From positions 248,001 to 312,000 of the forward strand of contig JADJYC010000004.1 of NCBI GenBank assembly GCA_016719925.1: a DNA stretch of 64,000 nucleotides, written 5' to 3'. The translations under genes were made by a program, and so were the position numbers. Positions 1 through 9,321 of the stretch are shown here, one piece after another. Under the pieces are notes generated by a model. The model did no database searches, had not been told where the DNA came from, and saw nothing but the letters and a program-made list of their open reading frames with translations. Source of the stretch: Crocinitomicaceae bacterium (GTDB lineage Bacteria; Bacteroidota; Bacteroidia; Flavobacteriales_D; Crocinitomicaceae). Every line of letters begins with the position of its first letter. The stretch's first letter is position 1.

Positions 1-705
1 ACTTCTGTCAGAAAATTCTGCCGCCAACGTTCCGTTATATGCTGAGAGTAAATCAGGATCAACATATTTACCTGACACATCATCCAGATAATCTGTAAAT
101 GTTTTTCTGATACCGTATTCAATTGAAATAGCCATTCTTTTTCTGATGTTGAATTTAACACCAATTCCCAGCGGAATGGAAAGCTGATTTAATTTGTATG
201 GTTCTTTATCTGAAAGTGCTGTACCCTGTCCTTCTGTGCCCAGACTCTGCAAATCATAGTCTTCACCATTCAGTTCACCGGTTGGATTCATTTTAAAGTA
301 GGCAATTTCATAAAAGAAATAAGGGCTGATGGGATCTTTCATATTATTGATATTGTAATTGAACAAATCAATTTCAACACCAAAAGCCAGTTCAAGAATA
401 TCTGATTTAAAACTCAGGTTGCGCATCTGACTAAATGGGTCATCTGAATCAGAATCCTGTCCGTAAACATTTCCATAGGAACCGGTAAACCGCAATGAAT
501 ATCTTTTGGTGAGATTGTATCTGAAAATTGCACCAAAAGCAGGTTTGCTATACATAAAATGCACGTCCGGATTCAGATCACCGATGTAATATGATCCACC
601 ACCGAAAACACCCATCTCAGCAGCGGTTTTAAAACCCTGTGAATATCCCGCTGAAGAAAAAATCAACAGAACCCCAAACAATAAATTTCTGAAAACAAAG
701 CGCAT
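1..705 (-). CDS. DUF6089-like outer membrane beta-barrel protein (3' end outside window)
   Basis: The frame opens at the ATG at 705 and stays open to the window edge, so about 235 residues are visible and the C-terminus is cut off. Residues 1-23 are a signal peptide ending in SAGYSQ. The rest alternates polar and aromatic residues like a small outer membrane barrel. It is a paralogue of the gene just upstream on the same strand (707-1624): both carry TDYLDDVS followed by a Pro-Asp and an NGT/YGT segment, and both have GDL near the N-terminus. The two are separated by a single base and must be co-transcribed. The DUF6089 family has no established function; an envelope role is inferred from signal peptide and barrel pattern. 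Confidence 0.75.
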   Translation of the reverse strand, partial: MRFVFRNLLFGVLLIFSSAGYSQGFKTAAEMGVFGGGSYYIGDLNPDVHFMYSKPAFGAIFRYNLTKRYSLRFTGSYGNVYGQDSDSDDPFSQMRNLSFKSDILELAFGVEIDLFNYNINNMKDPISPYFFYEIAYFKMNPTGELNGEDYDLQSLGTEGQGTALSDKEPYKLNQLSIPLGIGVKFNIRKRMAISIEYGIRKTFTDYLDDVSGKYVDPDLLSAYNGTLAAEFSDRS

Positions 706-706
706 C

Positions 707-1624
707 CTAGAATTTTGGAATAAATGTCTGTCCACGTTTAAAACGGTAATGTACAGAAATTATTGCAAACATATATGCGTCATTATACTTTGGATTCCCG
801 CGCTGCAGGTAATTATACCGGCCGTCACCCATTGGAATTGCACCGGTATACCCAAGTGAAGGATCAACGGCACGGTCAGAAAGATCAGCTGCAACAGTAC
901 CGTAATTAGCTTCAATGATATCCGGACGATAATAAGAAGTACTCACATCATCTAAATAATCTGTCAGCGTATATCTCAGTGATAAATCAAGACTCACGCT
1001 CCATTGGCGGTCAACCATATATTTCAAACCGGCACCAATCGGAATTGTCATGGTCACCCGTTTGTATTTGTCCGGTCTTCCGGCTAAACCTTGGCCTTCA
1101 GTTGCAAGAGGTTGCAATGCCACCCAGTCACCGTTGTATTTTGCTTTAGGATTGAAAAATGCAACACCCACTCCGGTATAAAAATAGGGAATGAAGGTTA
1201 TAGATTTTGTTCCTGCAATACCAGTCACTTTGTAGTTTGGAACTACACGGTCACCCCAGGGGTAATATTCATAGAGTGCAGAGACTTCGCCAAGCATCGA
1301 ACGAAAACTCAGATTACGGTTATTACGAATTACATTTTTTGTATGCGCATCATCACCTGAAAGATATCCCCAGATAACCACAGCGCGAACAGACATCGCA
1401 GGTGTAATCATGAATTTATAACCTGCTGTCAGCGTCGGACGGGTTGGTTTGATTCTAAGATCTTTTATTCCATGCGTACCTATTCCTTTTGATCCTCCAA
1501 GGTCACCCAAAAAATTGGATGCCCCTACTCCAAACTGCACTTCATGACGCACGTAGCGCCACGCCTGACCATAACCGGTTAAAGCAAATAGAACAAGAAT
1601 TGATAGGACCAGCAGTCTTTTCAT
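707..1624 (-). CDS. DUF6089-like outer membrane beta-barrel protein
   Basis: About 305 residues from the ATG at 1624. A longer frame reaches 1711, but its first 29 residues are polar and the signal peptide (MKRLLVLSILVLFALTGYGQ) begins at 1624, so I use that start. After cleavage the mature protein begins AWRYVRHEVQFGVGASNFLGD, the usual opening of DUF6089 barrels (GVGxSNFLGDLGG). Tyr- and Phe-rich strands follow, and the protein ends in VHYRFKRG plus a short tail. It is the upstream member of a tandem paralogue pair and lies 105 bp downstream of rsmA on the same strand. Family function is unknown; in related genomes such genes are described as porin-like or as envelope-assembly accessories. 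Confident on family, not on role. Confidence 0.8.
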   Translation of the reverse strand: MKRLLVLSILVLFALTGYGQAWRYVRHEVQFGVGASNFLGDLGGSKGIGTHGIKDLRIKPTRPTLTAGYKFMITPAMSVRAVVIWGYLSGDDAHTKNVIRNNRNLSFRSMLGEVSALYEYYPWGDRVVPNYKVTGIAGTKSITFIPYFYTGVGVAFFNPKAKYNGDWVALQPLATEGQGLAGRPDKYKRVTMTIPIGAGLKYMVDRQWSVSLDLSLRYTLTDYLDDVSTSYYRPDIIEANYGTVAADLSDRAVDPSLGYTGAIPMGDGRYNYLQRGNPKYNDAYMFAIISVHYRFKRGQTFIPKF

Positions 1625-1729
1625 CACGCGTTTGTACGTCTTTACTGTGCTTTGGTTACAGTGAATGCGTTGATTATAAGACGAAAATAAGAAGAAAAAG
1701 GTTGGGATCAAAAATTTTGATAGATCGTT

Positions 1730-2512
1730 TTAAACCTCCAGATGTTGAGTAAGCCAAACAAATTCCTGAACTGACAGGGTTTCTGCCCTTCGGTTTAAAA
1801 AAGTTGTGTTGTTTTCAAAAAAAGATTTTCGGGCCTCAGCGTAAGGTTTCAAAGCATTTCGCAACGTTTTTCTCCGTTGGCTGAATGCCATTTTTACCAC
1901 TTTTTTGAATGATTGCTCATTGCACCCAAGTGATTTCACATTATTACGCACCAGTCTTATAACACCAGATTTTACCTTGGGCGGCGGATTAAATACATGT
2001 TCATCTACCGTAAATAAATACGTTATGTCATACCATGCCTGAAGAAAAACACTGATAACGCCATAATCCCTGGTGCCAGGCCCTTCCGCTATGCGCTCAG
2101 CAACTTCTTTCTGAAACATTCCAACAACTTCCGGAACCTGATCTTTATAGTCAAGGACTTTAAATAAAATCTGACTGGAAATATTGTATGGAAAATTTCC
2201 GGCCACCGCAAAAGGTTCAGTGCCCATCATTTCTTTCAGATCTGTATGCAGAAAATCTCTGGAAAAAATTCTGTTCTTTAGTTCCGGAAAATGAACATTC
2301 AGATAGGTTACTGATTCATTATCCAATTCAACAACCGATGTTTCAAAATCAGTTCTTTTGAGCAAGAATTTTGTGAGTGCACCGGTTCCGGGACCAACTT
2401 CAAGAACGCGAGTATATCTCGCTTCAGGATTAATTGCGTCAGAAATTCGCTGGCAGATAGTTTCATCTTTCAGAAAGTGCTGACCAAGATGTTTTTTTGG
2501 TTTTACATTCAT
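1730..2512 (-). CDS. rsmA: 16S rRNA (adenine1518-N6/adenine1519-N6)-dimethyltransferase RsmA (KsgA)
   Basis: 260 residues, normal for the family. RsmA dimethylates the two adjacent adenines in the 3'-terminal helix of 16S rRNA late in 30S assembly, using S-adenosylmethionine. The N-terminus KKHLGQHFL is the family signature; the SAM-binding loop is VGPGTGALT near residues 40-48; the catalytic motif IV is NFPYNIS near residue 107. The start ATG overlaps the stop of the DUF4286 gene by four bases (ATGA), so the two are translationally coupled. Resistance to kasugamycin on loss is established for the family. No anomalies seen. Confidence 0.97.
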   Translation of the reverse strand: MNVKPKKHLGQHFLKDETICQRISDAINPEARYTRVLEVGPGTGALTKFLLKRTDFETSVVELDNESVTYLNVHFPELKNRIFSRDFLHTDLKEMMGTEPFAVAGNFPYNISSQILFKVLDYKDQVPEVVGMFQKEVAERIAEGPGTRDYGVISVFLQAWYDITYLFTVDEHVFNPPPKVKSGVIRLVRNNVKSLGCNEQSFKKVVKMAFSQRRKTLRNALKPYAEARKSFFENNTTFLNRRAETLSVQEFVWLTQHLEV

Positions 2513-2823
2513 GGATAAAAACTGTTTTCTACCCTGAGTAAAGTTCTGAAGGCAACAAATTTTCCGGCAAATTTTTCGGTATGTGCTTTCTGCAGTTCAG
2601 GTGCAAATCTGTCACGGTAAGTTTCATACGTTTCCATATCTTTTGCCAGATATTGAATCGCATATGATTTTCCTCCTTCTTCTTCAGCCAGAATTTTTGA
2701 AATGCGTGCTTCAAGAAACATACCCGTCTGCATCACTTCAGGAATGTGTACTTCCTGCATCCATCTAAGCCAGTTGTCATGCACATCATGATCAATGTTG
2801 ACTGTTACATTATATAGAATCAT
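2509..2823 (-). CDS. DUF4286 family protein
   Basis: 104 residues beginning MILYNVTVNIDHDVHDNWL, the characteristic opening of DUF4286, a small ferredoxin-like-fold family found almost only in Bacteroidota, of unknown biochemical function. There is no signal peptide or membrane segment, so it is cytosolic. It overlaps both neighbours by four bases (ATGA at 2820-2823 with the TPR gene, ATGA at 2509-2512 with rsmA), so the three genes form a tight operon. The steady linkage to rsmA suggests, but does not prove, a link to ribosome or RNA handling. Confidence 0.9.
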   Translation of the reverse strand: MILYNVTVNIDHDVHDNWLRWMQEVHIPEVMQTGMFLEARISKILAEEEGGKSYAIQYLAKDMETYETYRDRFAPELQKAHTEKFAGKFVAFRTLLRVENSFYP

Positions 2824-4634
2824 TGTGCCTGTTTTAATTCCGTAAATCTTTCCCTTGCCTCTGCGCCATGAAGACTGGCTGAAAATTCAAACAGAATTTT
2901 ACGGTACCATTCTGCCGCTTTTGTTTTGTCATTGATTTTAAAATCATATATCCGCGCAATGCGGATAACAGCATCATCAGCTAAAATATCATGACTGTAA
3001 GTTTCATAAATCACGGTATAATACTCTATGGCTTTTTCCCAGTTATGCTGCTGCTCACAGATGCCCGCCTTTCTGAAAATTATTTCATCTGCAAGAGAAT
3101 GGAAAGGATACAATTTTGCAAGCGAATCCAAAACTATATTTGCTTCTTCAAATTTATTTTGCTTAATGAGAAGGTCAGCCTTTGCAAACATTTGAACCGG
3201 TGCTTTGGTAGTATCAATGCCTAAGTTATCCTGCAATAAAAGAAAGCTGCATGGCATCATTTGCAATCAGTTTTGACGTTGATGCTTTCAAAACATCCAG
3301 TTGCGCTTTTGCAAATTCAAACTCTCCGTCATAATAAAACACACAGGCGTTTTTAAATTTTGCTTCGTGACCGATTACATCTTCTGAAAAATCTTTTTCA
3401 ACCTGCATATATAAAATAGAAGCATCCCAGATGCGGTCAGAAACTACATAAATATCTCCAAGCAACACTTTCAGTTCTGCTTTCTGTTTAAGCGAAACCT
3501 GCATACTCATAGCTTCTTTTATTAATGCCTCAGCCTTTTCAGGTTCATCCAGATAAAACGTATAAATTTTTGCCAGCTGCGTAATGAACCCGATTGTCTG
3601 CTGTGATTTTCCAAGTGTTGTCAAAGCATCTTCATATTTTTTGCGAGCAGAGACATTTCATCTTTTGACCAGGTTGCGCGATCCGTCAGAATAGTAAATT
3701 CAATTTTTAATCCTGATTCAACAGCCATGGAATAATACGGTGACGTTTTTCCAAGTTCAATGATATACTGATAAGCTTTTGAAGCTGCCTCATATGATTT
3801 ATTCAGCTGACAAACCTGAGCCACTTCAAATACTTTTTTTCCGTTGAGAGATTTTCTTTTATCAAATGCTTTTGCCTGAATAACTGCACCGCTGAATTCT
3901 TTTTTCTGAAGATAAAACCAAATCAGCATTTCATTGTAATGATCTGCTTCAGGATATTTTTGAATACGCTCAAGAAGCTGCACCCGCAAGGCGTCTGTCT
4001 TTGCCGGCTCCTCGGCAAAATCAATTACACGTGATAAATAAGTTTGCACCGTTTTTAAATAACTCGGACTGTAATCCAGCAGATTCAGATATTCTTCAAT
4101 CATTTTTTCAGGCTGGTTTAACTGACCATAAACATCAGCCAGTTCAAGCTGAAAAGTATAACCGTTTTTCATGAGTTCACGCCCCTTCAGATAAGTATCC
4201 AGAGCATACTCAAATTTTCCTCTTTGTTTGAAGGCATTGCCCAAATAATCAATGCGTGACTGCACCGGGTCAAGATCATCAATCATTCCTTTATAAAGTG
4301 CATCTGCTTCATTTTCACGATTGGTTTCTTCATAAACCATGGCAAGTAAAAACTTACTGTCCATGTCCAGCGGATCACGTTTAATCTGTTTCAAAGCAAT
4401 CTCTTCACAAGTCTCATATTTCTGCTGATAAAACAGACACATGAAATAACGTTCAAAATACGATTTGGATTTATACTGTTTGTGAAGTTTTTCGTAATAT
4501 GGTTCTGCCTTTGCAAACTCACCTTTATCATAATAATAGGCAGCCAGTTTTGTATCATTGTCACCGGGCTGTGCCAGTGAAATTTTTGCTGTTGAAAGCA
4601 AACAAACGAATATGAGTATCAGTTTAAGGTTCAA
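2820..4634 (-). CDS. Secreted tetratricopeptide-repeat protein, frame broken twice
   Basis: Three overlapping frames (3621-4634, 3226-3624, 2820-3266) read as one TPR protein of about 604 residues. The first carries a signal peptide (residues 1-22, ending ISLAQ) and TPR helices such as YYDKGEFAKAEPYYEKL. The frame changes in a T6 run at 3637-3642: adding one base gives KKYEDALTTLGKS and continues the repeat. It changes again in an A4 run at 3238-3241, where removing one base gives DAMQLSLLQDNLGID. Helical repeats continue to the C-terminus on both sides of each break, so this is one gene, probably with sequencing errors. The protein is likely periplasmic or outer-membrane-associated. It starts inside the end of the upstream lipoprotein gene (11-base overlap) and overlaps DUF4286 by four bases. 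The partner is unknown. Confidence 0.8.
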
Positions 4635-5208
4635 GATTTACATTATTGGAATCCGGAATAACCAATGCAGAAACATACATATCCACAACAGGTACAGCCT
4701 GATGATAAACTGGTTTCTGTGATTTCTGCAAATCATAAAATTCAACCAGTCTCAGATCAAGACTATGCATTGCATCTTTTTCAGAGGGCAAATATTCTGC
4801 GGCCTGTTCTTTAGTCATTGCACCATTCATGATATCTGTTTTCATGTTTTTAAACTGAACACGCAATGCAAAAATTTCGTCCTGAAATCCAACCTGTTTT
4901 CCGTGCAGATCTTTCAGCGTTTTTCTGAATCCTTTGCAATTGTTCATATAAATACCCAGGTCGCGGTTAACGGTATCTGATTTGTAATATTTTCTCATCA
5001 TATCTTCATTATACATGATGTGATCAACCATGAGCTGCAAACTGTCAAAATTAATTTCCATATACATTTTCTCCAGCTCATCAATTCTTGTCATGCACGA
5101 ATCAATTGTTTTAAGTTCAGCTTCAAATTCTTTTGCCGGATCACACGATGCAAAAAACAACAACCCAAATACAACAAAAACTCTGCCTGATTTTAACCAC
5201 TGTTTCAT
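4624..5208 (-). CDS. Predicted lipoprotein, unknown function
   Basis: 194 residues. The N-terminus MKQWLKSGRVFVVFGLLFFASC is a lipoprotein signal with lipobox FASC, so lipidation at Cys22 is expected. The remainder is polar and strongly helical, with Met and charged residues typical of coiled-coil proteins (for example the stretch from TIDSCMTRIDELEKMY). I do not recognise a named domain. It sits between serS and the TPR gene and overlaps the latter by 11 bases; the pair may work together at the envelope, which is only an inference from coupling. Confidence 0.75.
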   Translation of the reverse strand: MKQWLKSGRVFVVFGLLFFASCDPAKEFEAELKTIDSCMTRIDELEKMYMEINFDSLQLMVDHIMYNEDMMRKYYKSDTVNRDLGIYMNNCKGFRKTLKDLHGKQVGFQDEIFALRVQFKNMKTDIMNGAMTKEQAAEYLPSEKDAMHSLDLRLVEFYDLQKSQKPVYHQAVPVVDMYVSALVIPDSNNVNLEP

Positions 5209-5241
5209 AATTCCATGAACTTAATTTGTTACACTTTAGTA

Positions 5242-6510
5242 TTAAATGCGTTCAAACCCGGTGTAAGGTACCAGCACTTTTGGAATGCGGATTCCAGTTT
5301 CATCCTGATTGTTTTCAAGCAAAGCAGCCATAATTCTTGGCAAAGCAAGAGCGCTTCCGTTTAGCGTATGTGCCAGTTTATTTTTACCGTCTTTATCTCT
5401 GAATCTGAGTTTAAGACGATTTGCCTGAAAGGTTTCAAAGTTAGAAACAGAACTCACTTCCAGCCATTTTTTCTGCGCAGCTGAATACACTTCAAGATCA
5501 TATGTTAACGCTGAGGTAAAACCCATATCTCCGCCACAGAGTTTTAAAACACGGTAAGGTAATTCCAGTTTTTGCAAAAGACCCTCAACATATGCAACCA
5601 TAGTTTCCAAAGTTTCATATGATTTTGAAGGATGTTCAATATGCACCACTTCTACTTTATCAAACTGATGTAAACGGTTCAAACCTCTCACGTCTTTACC
5701 ATATGACCCAGCCTCTCTTCTGAAACAAGGAGTATATCCGGTAACTTTTATCGGGAGATCATTTTCATTCAGCAAAACATCACGGTACATATTTGTGAGC
5801 GGAACTTCAGCTGTAGGAATCAGATAAAAATCATCCACTTCACAATGATACATCTGACCTTCTTTATCCGGGAGCTGACCTGTTCCATAACCTGAATCCT
5901 GATTCACAACAAAAGGCGGTAATACTTCTGTATATCCGTTGTCTCTTGCCTGATCTAAAAAAAAGTTAATCAACGAGCGCTGCAACCTTGCTCCTTTACC
6001 ATAATAAAACGGAAAACCTGCACCAGTTACTTTAACCCCCATTTCAAAATCAATGAGATTATATTTTTTTGCAAGATCCCAATGAGGCATTGCTGTTTCA
6101 GGCAATGCAGGAACATTCCCTCCCGTTCTCGCAACCTCATTATCCTCAGGTGTTTTGCCGTTTGGAACTTTTGAAGAAGGAACATTTGGAATTTCATAAA
6201 GACGCTTTTGAAGGTCTTCAGCAAGTGACGCTTCTTTTTCACGTGCTGCCTTTTCTTTTTCTTTCAGCAGATTGGTTTTTTCTTTTGCAGCATTGGCCTC
6301 CTGTTGTTTTCCTTCTTTGAAAAGCTGACCAATTTCTTTGGCTATTTTATTTGATTCTGCCGCAATTTCATCCAGCTCCTTTTTTACTTCCCGCCACGCT
6401 GCATCAGTATTGTATATTCCATTAATTTTTTCAGAAAAATCTGTATTTCTCTTTTTTAAACCTTCAATGATATTCTCTTTTTCTTCGCGGATTCTTGCAA
6501 TTTCTAACAT
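5242..6510 (-). CDS. serS: Serine--tRNA ligase
   Basis: 422 residues, the usual length of bacterial SerRS. It charges tRNA-Ser with serine via seryl-adenylate in the cytosol. The N-terminal ~105 residues form the long antiparallel coiled-coil tRNA-binding arm (Lys/Glu-rich). The class II core follows: motif 2 as TPCFRREAGSYGKDVRGLNR, with the catalytic arginine in FRRE, and motif 3 as LNGSALALPRIMAALLEN near the C-terminus. The ATG at 6510 is the only start giving the expected MLEIARIREEKENI-type opening. It is the first gene of a minus-strand run into the lipoprotein and TPR genes, and is divergent from rsgA. Confidence 0.97.
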   Translation of the reverse strand: MLEIARIREEKENIIEGLKKRNTDFSEKINGIYNTDAAWREVKKELDEIAAESNKIAKEIGQLFKEGKQQEANAAKEKTNLLKEKEKAAREKEASLAEDLQKRLYEIPNVPSSKVPNGKTPEDNEVARTGGNVPALPETAMPHWDLAKKYNLIDFEMGVKVTGAGFPFYYGKGARLQRSLINFFLDQARDNGYTEVLPPFVVNQDSGYGTGQLPDKEGQMYHCEVDDFYLIPTAEVPLTNMYRDVLLNENDLPIKVTGYTPCFRREAGSYGKDVRGLNRLHQFDKVEVVHIEHPSKSYETLETMVAYVEGLLQKLELPYRVLKLCGGDMGFTSALTYDLEVYSAAQKKWLEVSSVSNFETFQANRLKLRFRDKDGKNKLAHTLNGSALALPRIMAALLENNQDETGIRIPKVLVPYTGFERI

Positions 6511-6718
6511 GTTAAATCTTTTGGTGGTGTAAAATTAGCAATTTAATGGTTTCTCTGCGGTGTTTAACCTTATTGATCAAAGCTTTCTGGTCAAAGCCTT
6601 TTATTCATGCCTGAGTCTTTAAATAGCCATGGATTCAGCTGTCAGGGCAATGTAAACTGCAACCGTTGATTTTTATTCAAATCAAAAGAATTGGTTTTAC
6701 CTTTACAAAAAAGAGATT

Positions 6719-7660
6719 CTGAAAAAAGGAGTAGTCATAAAATCAACCGGAAGCTGGTACAGGGTATTATCATCCGACCACACCATTTATGAGTGCCGTA
6801 TAAAAGGTAAACTCAGAATTTCAGGTATTGAAACAACCAATCCTGTTTCTGTTGGTGATGAAATTGAATTTGAAATTGAAGACAATAATCAGGGGATCAT
6901 CAAAAATATTCTTCCCAGAAAAAATTACATCATCCGCAAGTCAATCAATCTTTCAAAAAGATCACACATTTTAGCAGCCAATATTGACCGCGTCTATTTA
7001 ATGGTAACATTGGTTGCGCCCCAGACCCAACCGGGATTTATTGATCGGTTTCTTGTTTCCGCTGAAGCCTACCACATTCCGGTTACCATCCTTTTCAATA
7101 AAATGGATTTGTATGAAGAATCAGATTTGAATGTGGTGGAAGAATTTATTCAGATATATCAAAAAGCAGGATATGACTGCCGTAAAATTTCTGCCAGTGA
7201 TCCGGTAAGTATTGAATTTTTAAAAAATGATATCAAAGGAAATAAAGTGATGTTTGGTGGTCACAGCGGAGTTGGTAAATCAACACTGATTAATGCACTG
7301 GATCCGAACCTGAAACTAAAAACCGGTGAAATTTCCATCCAGCATCTTTCTGGTCAGCACACCACTACTTTTGCAGAAATGTTTGAATTAAGTTCAGGCG
7401 GTTTTGTCATTGACACGCCAGGAATCCGTGCCTTTGGACTGATTGATTTTGATAAGGAAGATCTCTCACATTATTTCCCTGAAATGCGTGAAATACTGCA
7501 TGAATGTAAATTCAATAACTGTCAGCATATCAATGAACCCGGCTGCGCAGTAAAAAAAGCAGTTGAAGACGGAAAAATTCATGAAAGCAGATACGCTTCT
7601 TATATCAGCATGATGAATTCAGATGAAGAAGAGACATTCAGAAAAGACATTTATAAATAA
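6719..7660 (+). CDS. rsgA: Ribosome small-subunit biogenesis GTPase RsgA, no standard start codon
   Basis: RsgA is a circularly permuted GTPase that checks late 30S maturation. The reading frame begins after a stop at 6653 and contains no ATG, GTG or TTG before an internal ATG at 7001, which is far inside the conserved protein. The expected N-terminus (KKGVVIKSTGSWYRV, OB fold) is encoded from 6719, where the codon is CTG. I place the start there, giving about 313 residues. G4 is NKMD (about residue 127), G1 is GHSGVGKST (about 181), G3 is DTPG. The zinc knuckle CKFNNCQHINEPGC follows. The stop overlaps the dtd start by one base. Either CTG is used, or a base error hides an ATG. Confidence 0.9.
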   Translation: MKKGVVIKSTGSWYRVLSSDHTIYECRIKGKLRISGIETTNPVSVGDEIEFEIEDNNQGIIKNILPRKNYIIRKSINLSKRSHILAANIDRVYLMVTLVAPQTQPGFIDRFLVSAEAYHIPVTILFNKMDLYEESDLNVVEEFIQIYQKAGYDCRKISASDPVSIEFLKNDIKGNKVMFGGHSGVGKSTLINALDPNLKLKTGEISIQHLSGQHTTTFAEMFELSSGGFVIDTPGIRAFGLIDFDKEDLSHYFPEMREILHECKFNNCQHINEPGCAVKKAVEDGKIHESRYASYISMMNSDEEETFRKDIYK

Positions 7661-8111
7661 TGAAAGTCGTTATCCAAAGAGTTTCTGAAGCCTCCGTTTC
7701 TATTGAAGGTAAAGTAAGTGGCTCCATTCAGTGCGGTCTTTTGATTCTGGCCGGATTTCAAAGTGATGATACTTCAGAAGATATTCAATGGATGAGTTCC
7801 AAAATTGTCAACCTCCGGATTTTTTCAGATGAAAACGGACTGATGAATTTATCTGTTCAGGATATCAGAGGAAGCATTTTACTGATCAGTCAGTTTACTT
7901 TACACGCCAAAACCAAAAAGGAAACAGACCTTCTTTCATTGACGCAGCAAAGCCTGATACTGCAATTCCGCTTTATGAAAATTTCAAATGGCAGCTGGAA
8001 AAAGATTCTGGTAAACCGATTCAAACCGGAATTTTTGGCGCTGATATGCAGGTATCTCTCATCAATGACGGACCGGTCACCATTGTCATTGATTCCAAAA
8101 ATAAAGAGTAG
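7660..8111 (+). CDS. dtd: D-aminoacyl-tRNA deacylase, frame broken once
   Basis: Dtd hydrolyses D-aminoacyl-tRNAs (and glycyl-tRNA-Ala), protecting translation. The first 90 residues are canonical (MKVVIQRVSEASVSIEGK; SQFTLHAKT motif with the active-site Thr). At GG 7920-7921 the frame is lost. Restoring one G gives KKGNRPSFIDAAKP and runs through the second signature NDGPVTIVID to a TAG at 8109-8111, about 150 residues, the normal family length. If the frame is not restored it runs on to 8166, into the next gene. Start overlaps the rsgA stop (TAATG). The break is in a short purine run and looks like a one-base loss in the read. Confidence 0.88.
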
Positions 8112-8125
8112 CGCATATTTTTTCG

Positions 8126-8133
8126 TACTTTTG
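8126..8133 (+). promoter_or_regulatory. Candidate -7 box TACTTTTG for glycosyltransferase gene
   Basis: An exact match to the Bacteroidota -7 consensus TAnnTTTG lies in the 26-base gap between dtd and the next gene, only four bases before the ATG at 8138. A -33 TTTG is not evident. If used, the transcript would be leaderless or nearly so. Confidence 0.45.
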
Positions 8134-8137
8134 GGAT

Positions 8138-9127
8138 ATGCCCAAAATCCTCATCATCCGCTTTAGTTCAATCGGTGATATTGTTTTGACAACACCGGTT
8201 GCAAGGTGTATTAAAAAACAAATTCCGGGAGCGGTTGTGCACTACGTTACCAAAAAATCTTTCAGAGGAATTTTGGAAAACAATCCAAATATTGATCACG
8301 TTTATACCATTGAAAAAGATATTGATGAAATAACTGATCAGCTAAAAAAAGAAGATTATGATTTTATTGTTGATCTCCACCATAACCTGAGATCAGCTTT
8401 ACTGAAAAGAAAACTGAAAAAACCGGGAGCATCCTTTCCAAAACTCAACATAAAAAAGTTTTTACTCACACAGTTCAAGATAAACCGTTTGCCGGAACTG
8501 CATGTGGTAGACCGCTATTTTGAAGCGGTAAAACCTTTAAAAATACATTCAGATATTCTGGTAGGTGATTTTATAATTCCAACGGCAGATGAAGTAAATA
8601 TTAATGATTTCGGAATTCCGGAAAAATATGTGGCATTTGCCATTGGCGCACAGATGACTACTAAAAAATTACCGAATGAAAAAATTGCTTCGCTGCTCGA
8701 CAAAATAAAATTTCCGGTAGTATTGCTTGGCGGCGAAACAGATTTTGACAACAGTGAAATCATCATGAAAAAAATTGCTGTGCGCCCGGCTGAAAATAAA
8801 ATTATCAATCTGTGCGGCAGATTAAATCTCAATCAATCAGCATCTGTTGTAAGGCAATCACTAAAAATTATTACGCATGATACGGGTCTGATGCACATAG
8901 CAAGTTGTTTCAGAAAACAAACCATCTCTATCTGGGGAAATACCACACCTGATTTTGGAATGTACCCTTACATGCCTATGAATCCAGCGTTATACAGTAT
9001 TCATCAGGTTGAAAATTTAAAGTGCCGTCCCTGTTCCAAAATCGGCTACAAAGAATGCCCTAAAAAACATTTTAATTGTATGAATCTCCAGAATCTGGAC
9101 AAGATTGCAAAAGAGGTTAACGGGTAG
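8138..9127 (+). CDS. Glycosyltransferase family 9 (ADP-heptose:LPS heptosyltransferase-like)
   Basis: 329 residues starting MPKILIIRFSSIGDIVLTTP, the hallmark N-terminus of the WaaF/WaaC/RfaQ family, which adds heptose or a related sugar to the lipopolysaccharide inner core from the cytosolic face. The nucleotide-sugar pocket is seen as CGRLNLNQSASVVRQS followed by HDTGLMHIAS near residues 225-255. A cysteine cluster near the C-terminus (CRPCSKIGYKECPKK) is common in Bacteroidota members and may bind a metal. It follows rsgA-dtd on the same strand but has its own candidate promoter. Family assignment is firm; the exact acceptor and donor cannot be read from sequence. Confidence 0.88.
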   Translation: MPKILIIRFSSIGDIVLTTPVARCIKKQIPGAVVHYVTKKSFRGILENNPNIDHVYTIEKDIDEITDQLKKEDYDFIVDLHHNLRSALLKRKLKKPGASFPKLNIKKFLLTQFKINRLPELHVVDRYFEAVKPLKIHSDILVGDFIIPTADEVNINDFGIPEKYVAFAIGAQMTTKKLPNEKIASLLDKIKFPVVLLGGETDFDNSEIIMKKIAVRPAENKIINLCGRLNLNQSASVVRQSLKIITHDTGLMHIASCFRKQTISIWGNTTPDFGMYPYMPMNPALYSIHQVENLKCRPCSKIGYKECPKKHFNCMNLQNLDKIAKEVNG

Positions 9128-9321
9128 GTGGCCTGCGGCCTGAGGAAAAAGCCAAAAGCTATAAGCAAAAAGCAAAAAGGAAAAAGGGGGAAGACTATAG
9201 GAGATGGGGTTTAAAGGGATTCAGATTTTATAGGAGTTTTTAGTTCTTTTTGACTTTTAGAGAATTTTGAGTCTCCCAAATTTAAAATATCCTTTTCAAT
9301 TTTGGCTTTTGCCTCCAAACA
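9128..9321. other. Intergenic spacer between convergent genes, A-rich, no gene seen
   Basis: Holds a short hairpin (GGCCTGCGGCC near 9130), then a purine-rich stretch with imperfect AAGCAAAAAGCAAAAAGG-type repeats near 9155-9190 and a T-rich tail. No conserved reading frame on either strand. It separates the ends of the glycosyltransferase (plus) and thioesterase (minus). Confidence 0.5.

Noticed and set aside
1091..1360. Plus-strand frame opposite the DUF6089 gene
   Set aside because: Low-complexity Cys/Phe content and full overlap with a clear gene on the other strand; no conserved motif.
9128..9321. Small RNA or hidden gene in the spacer
   Set aside because: Only a weak hairpin and purine-rich simple sequence; no promoter or terminator pair.
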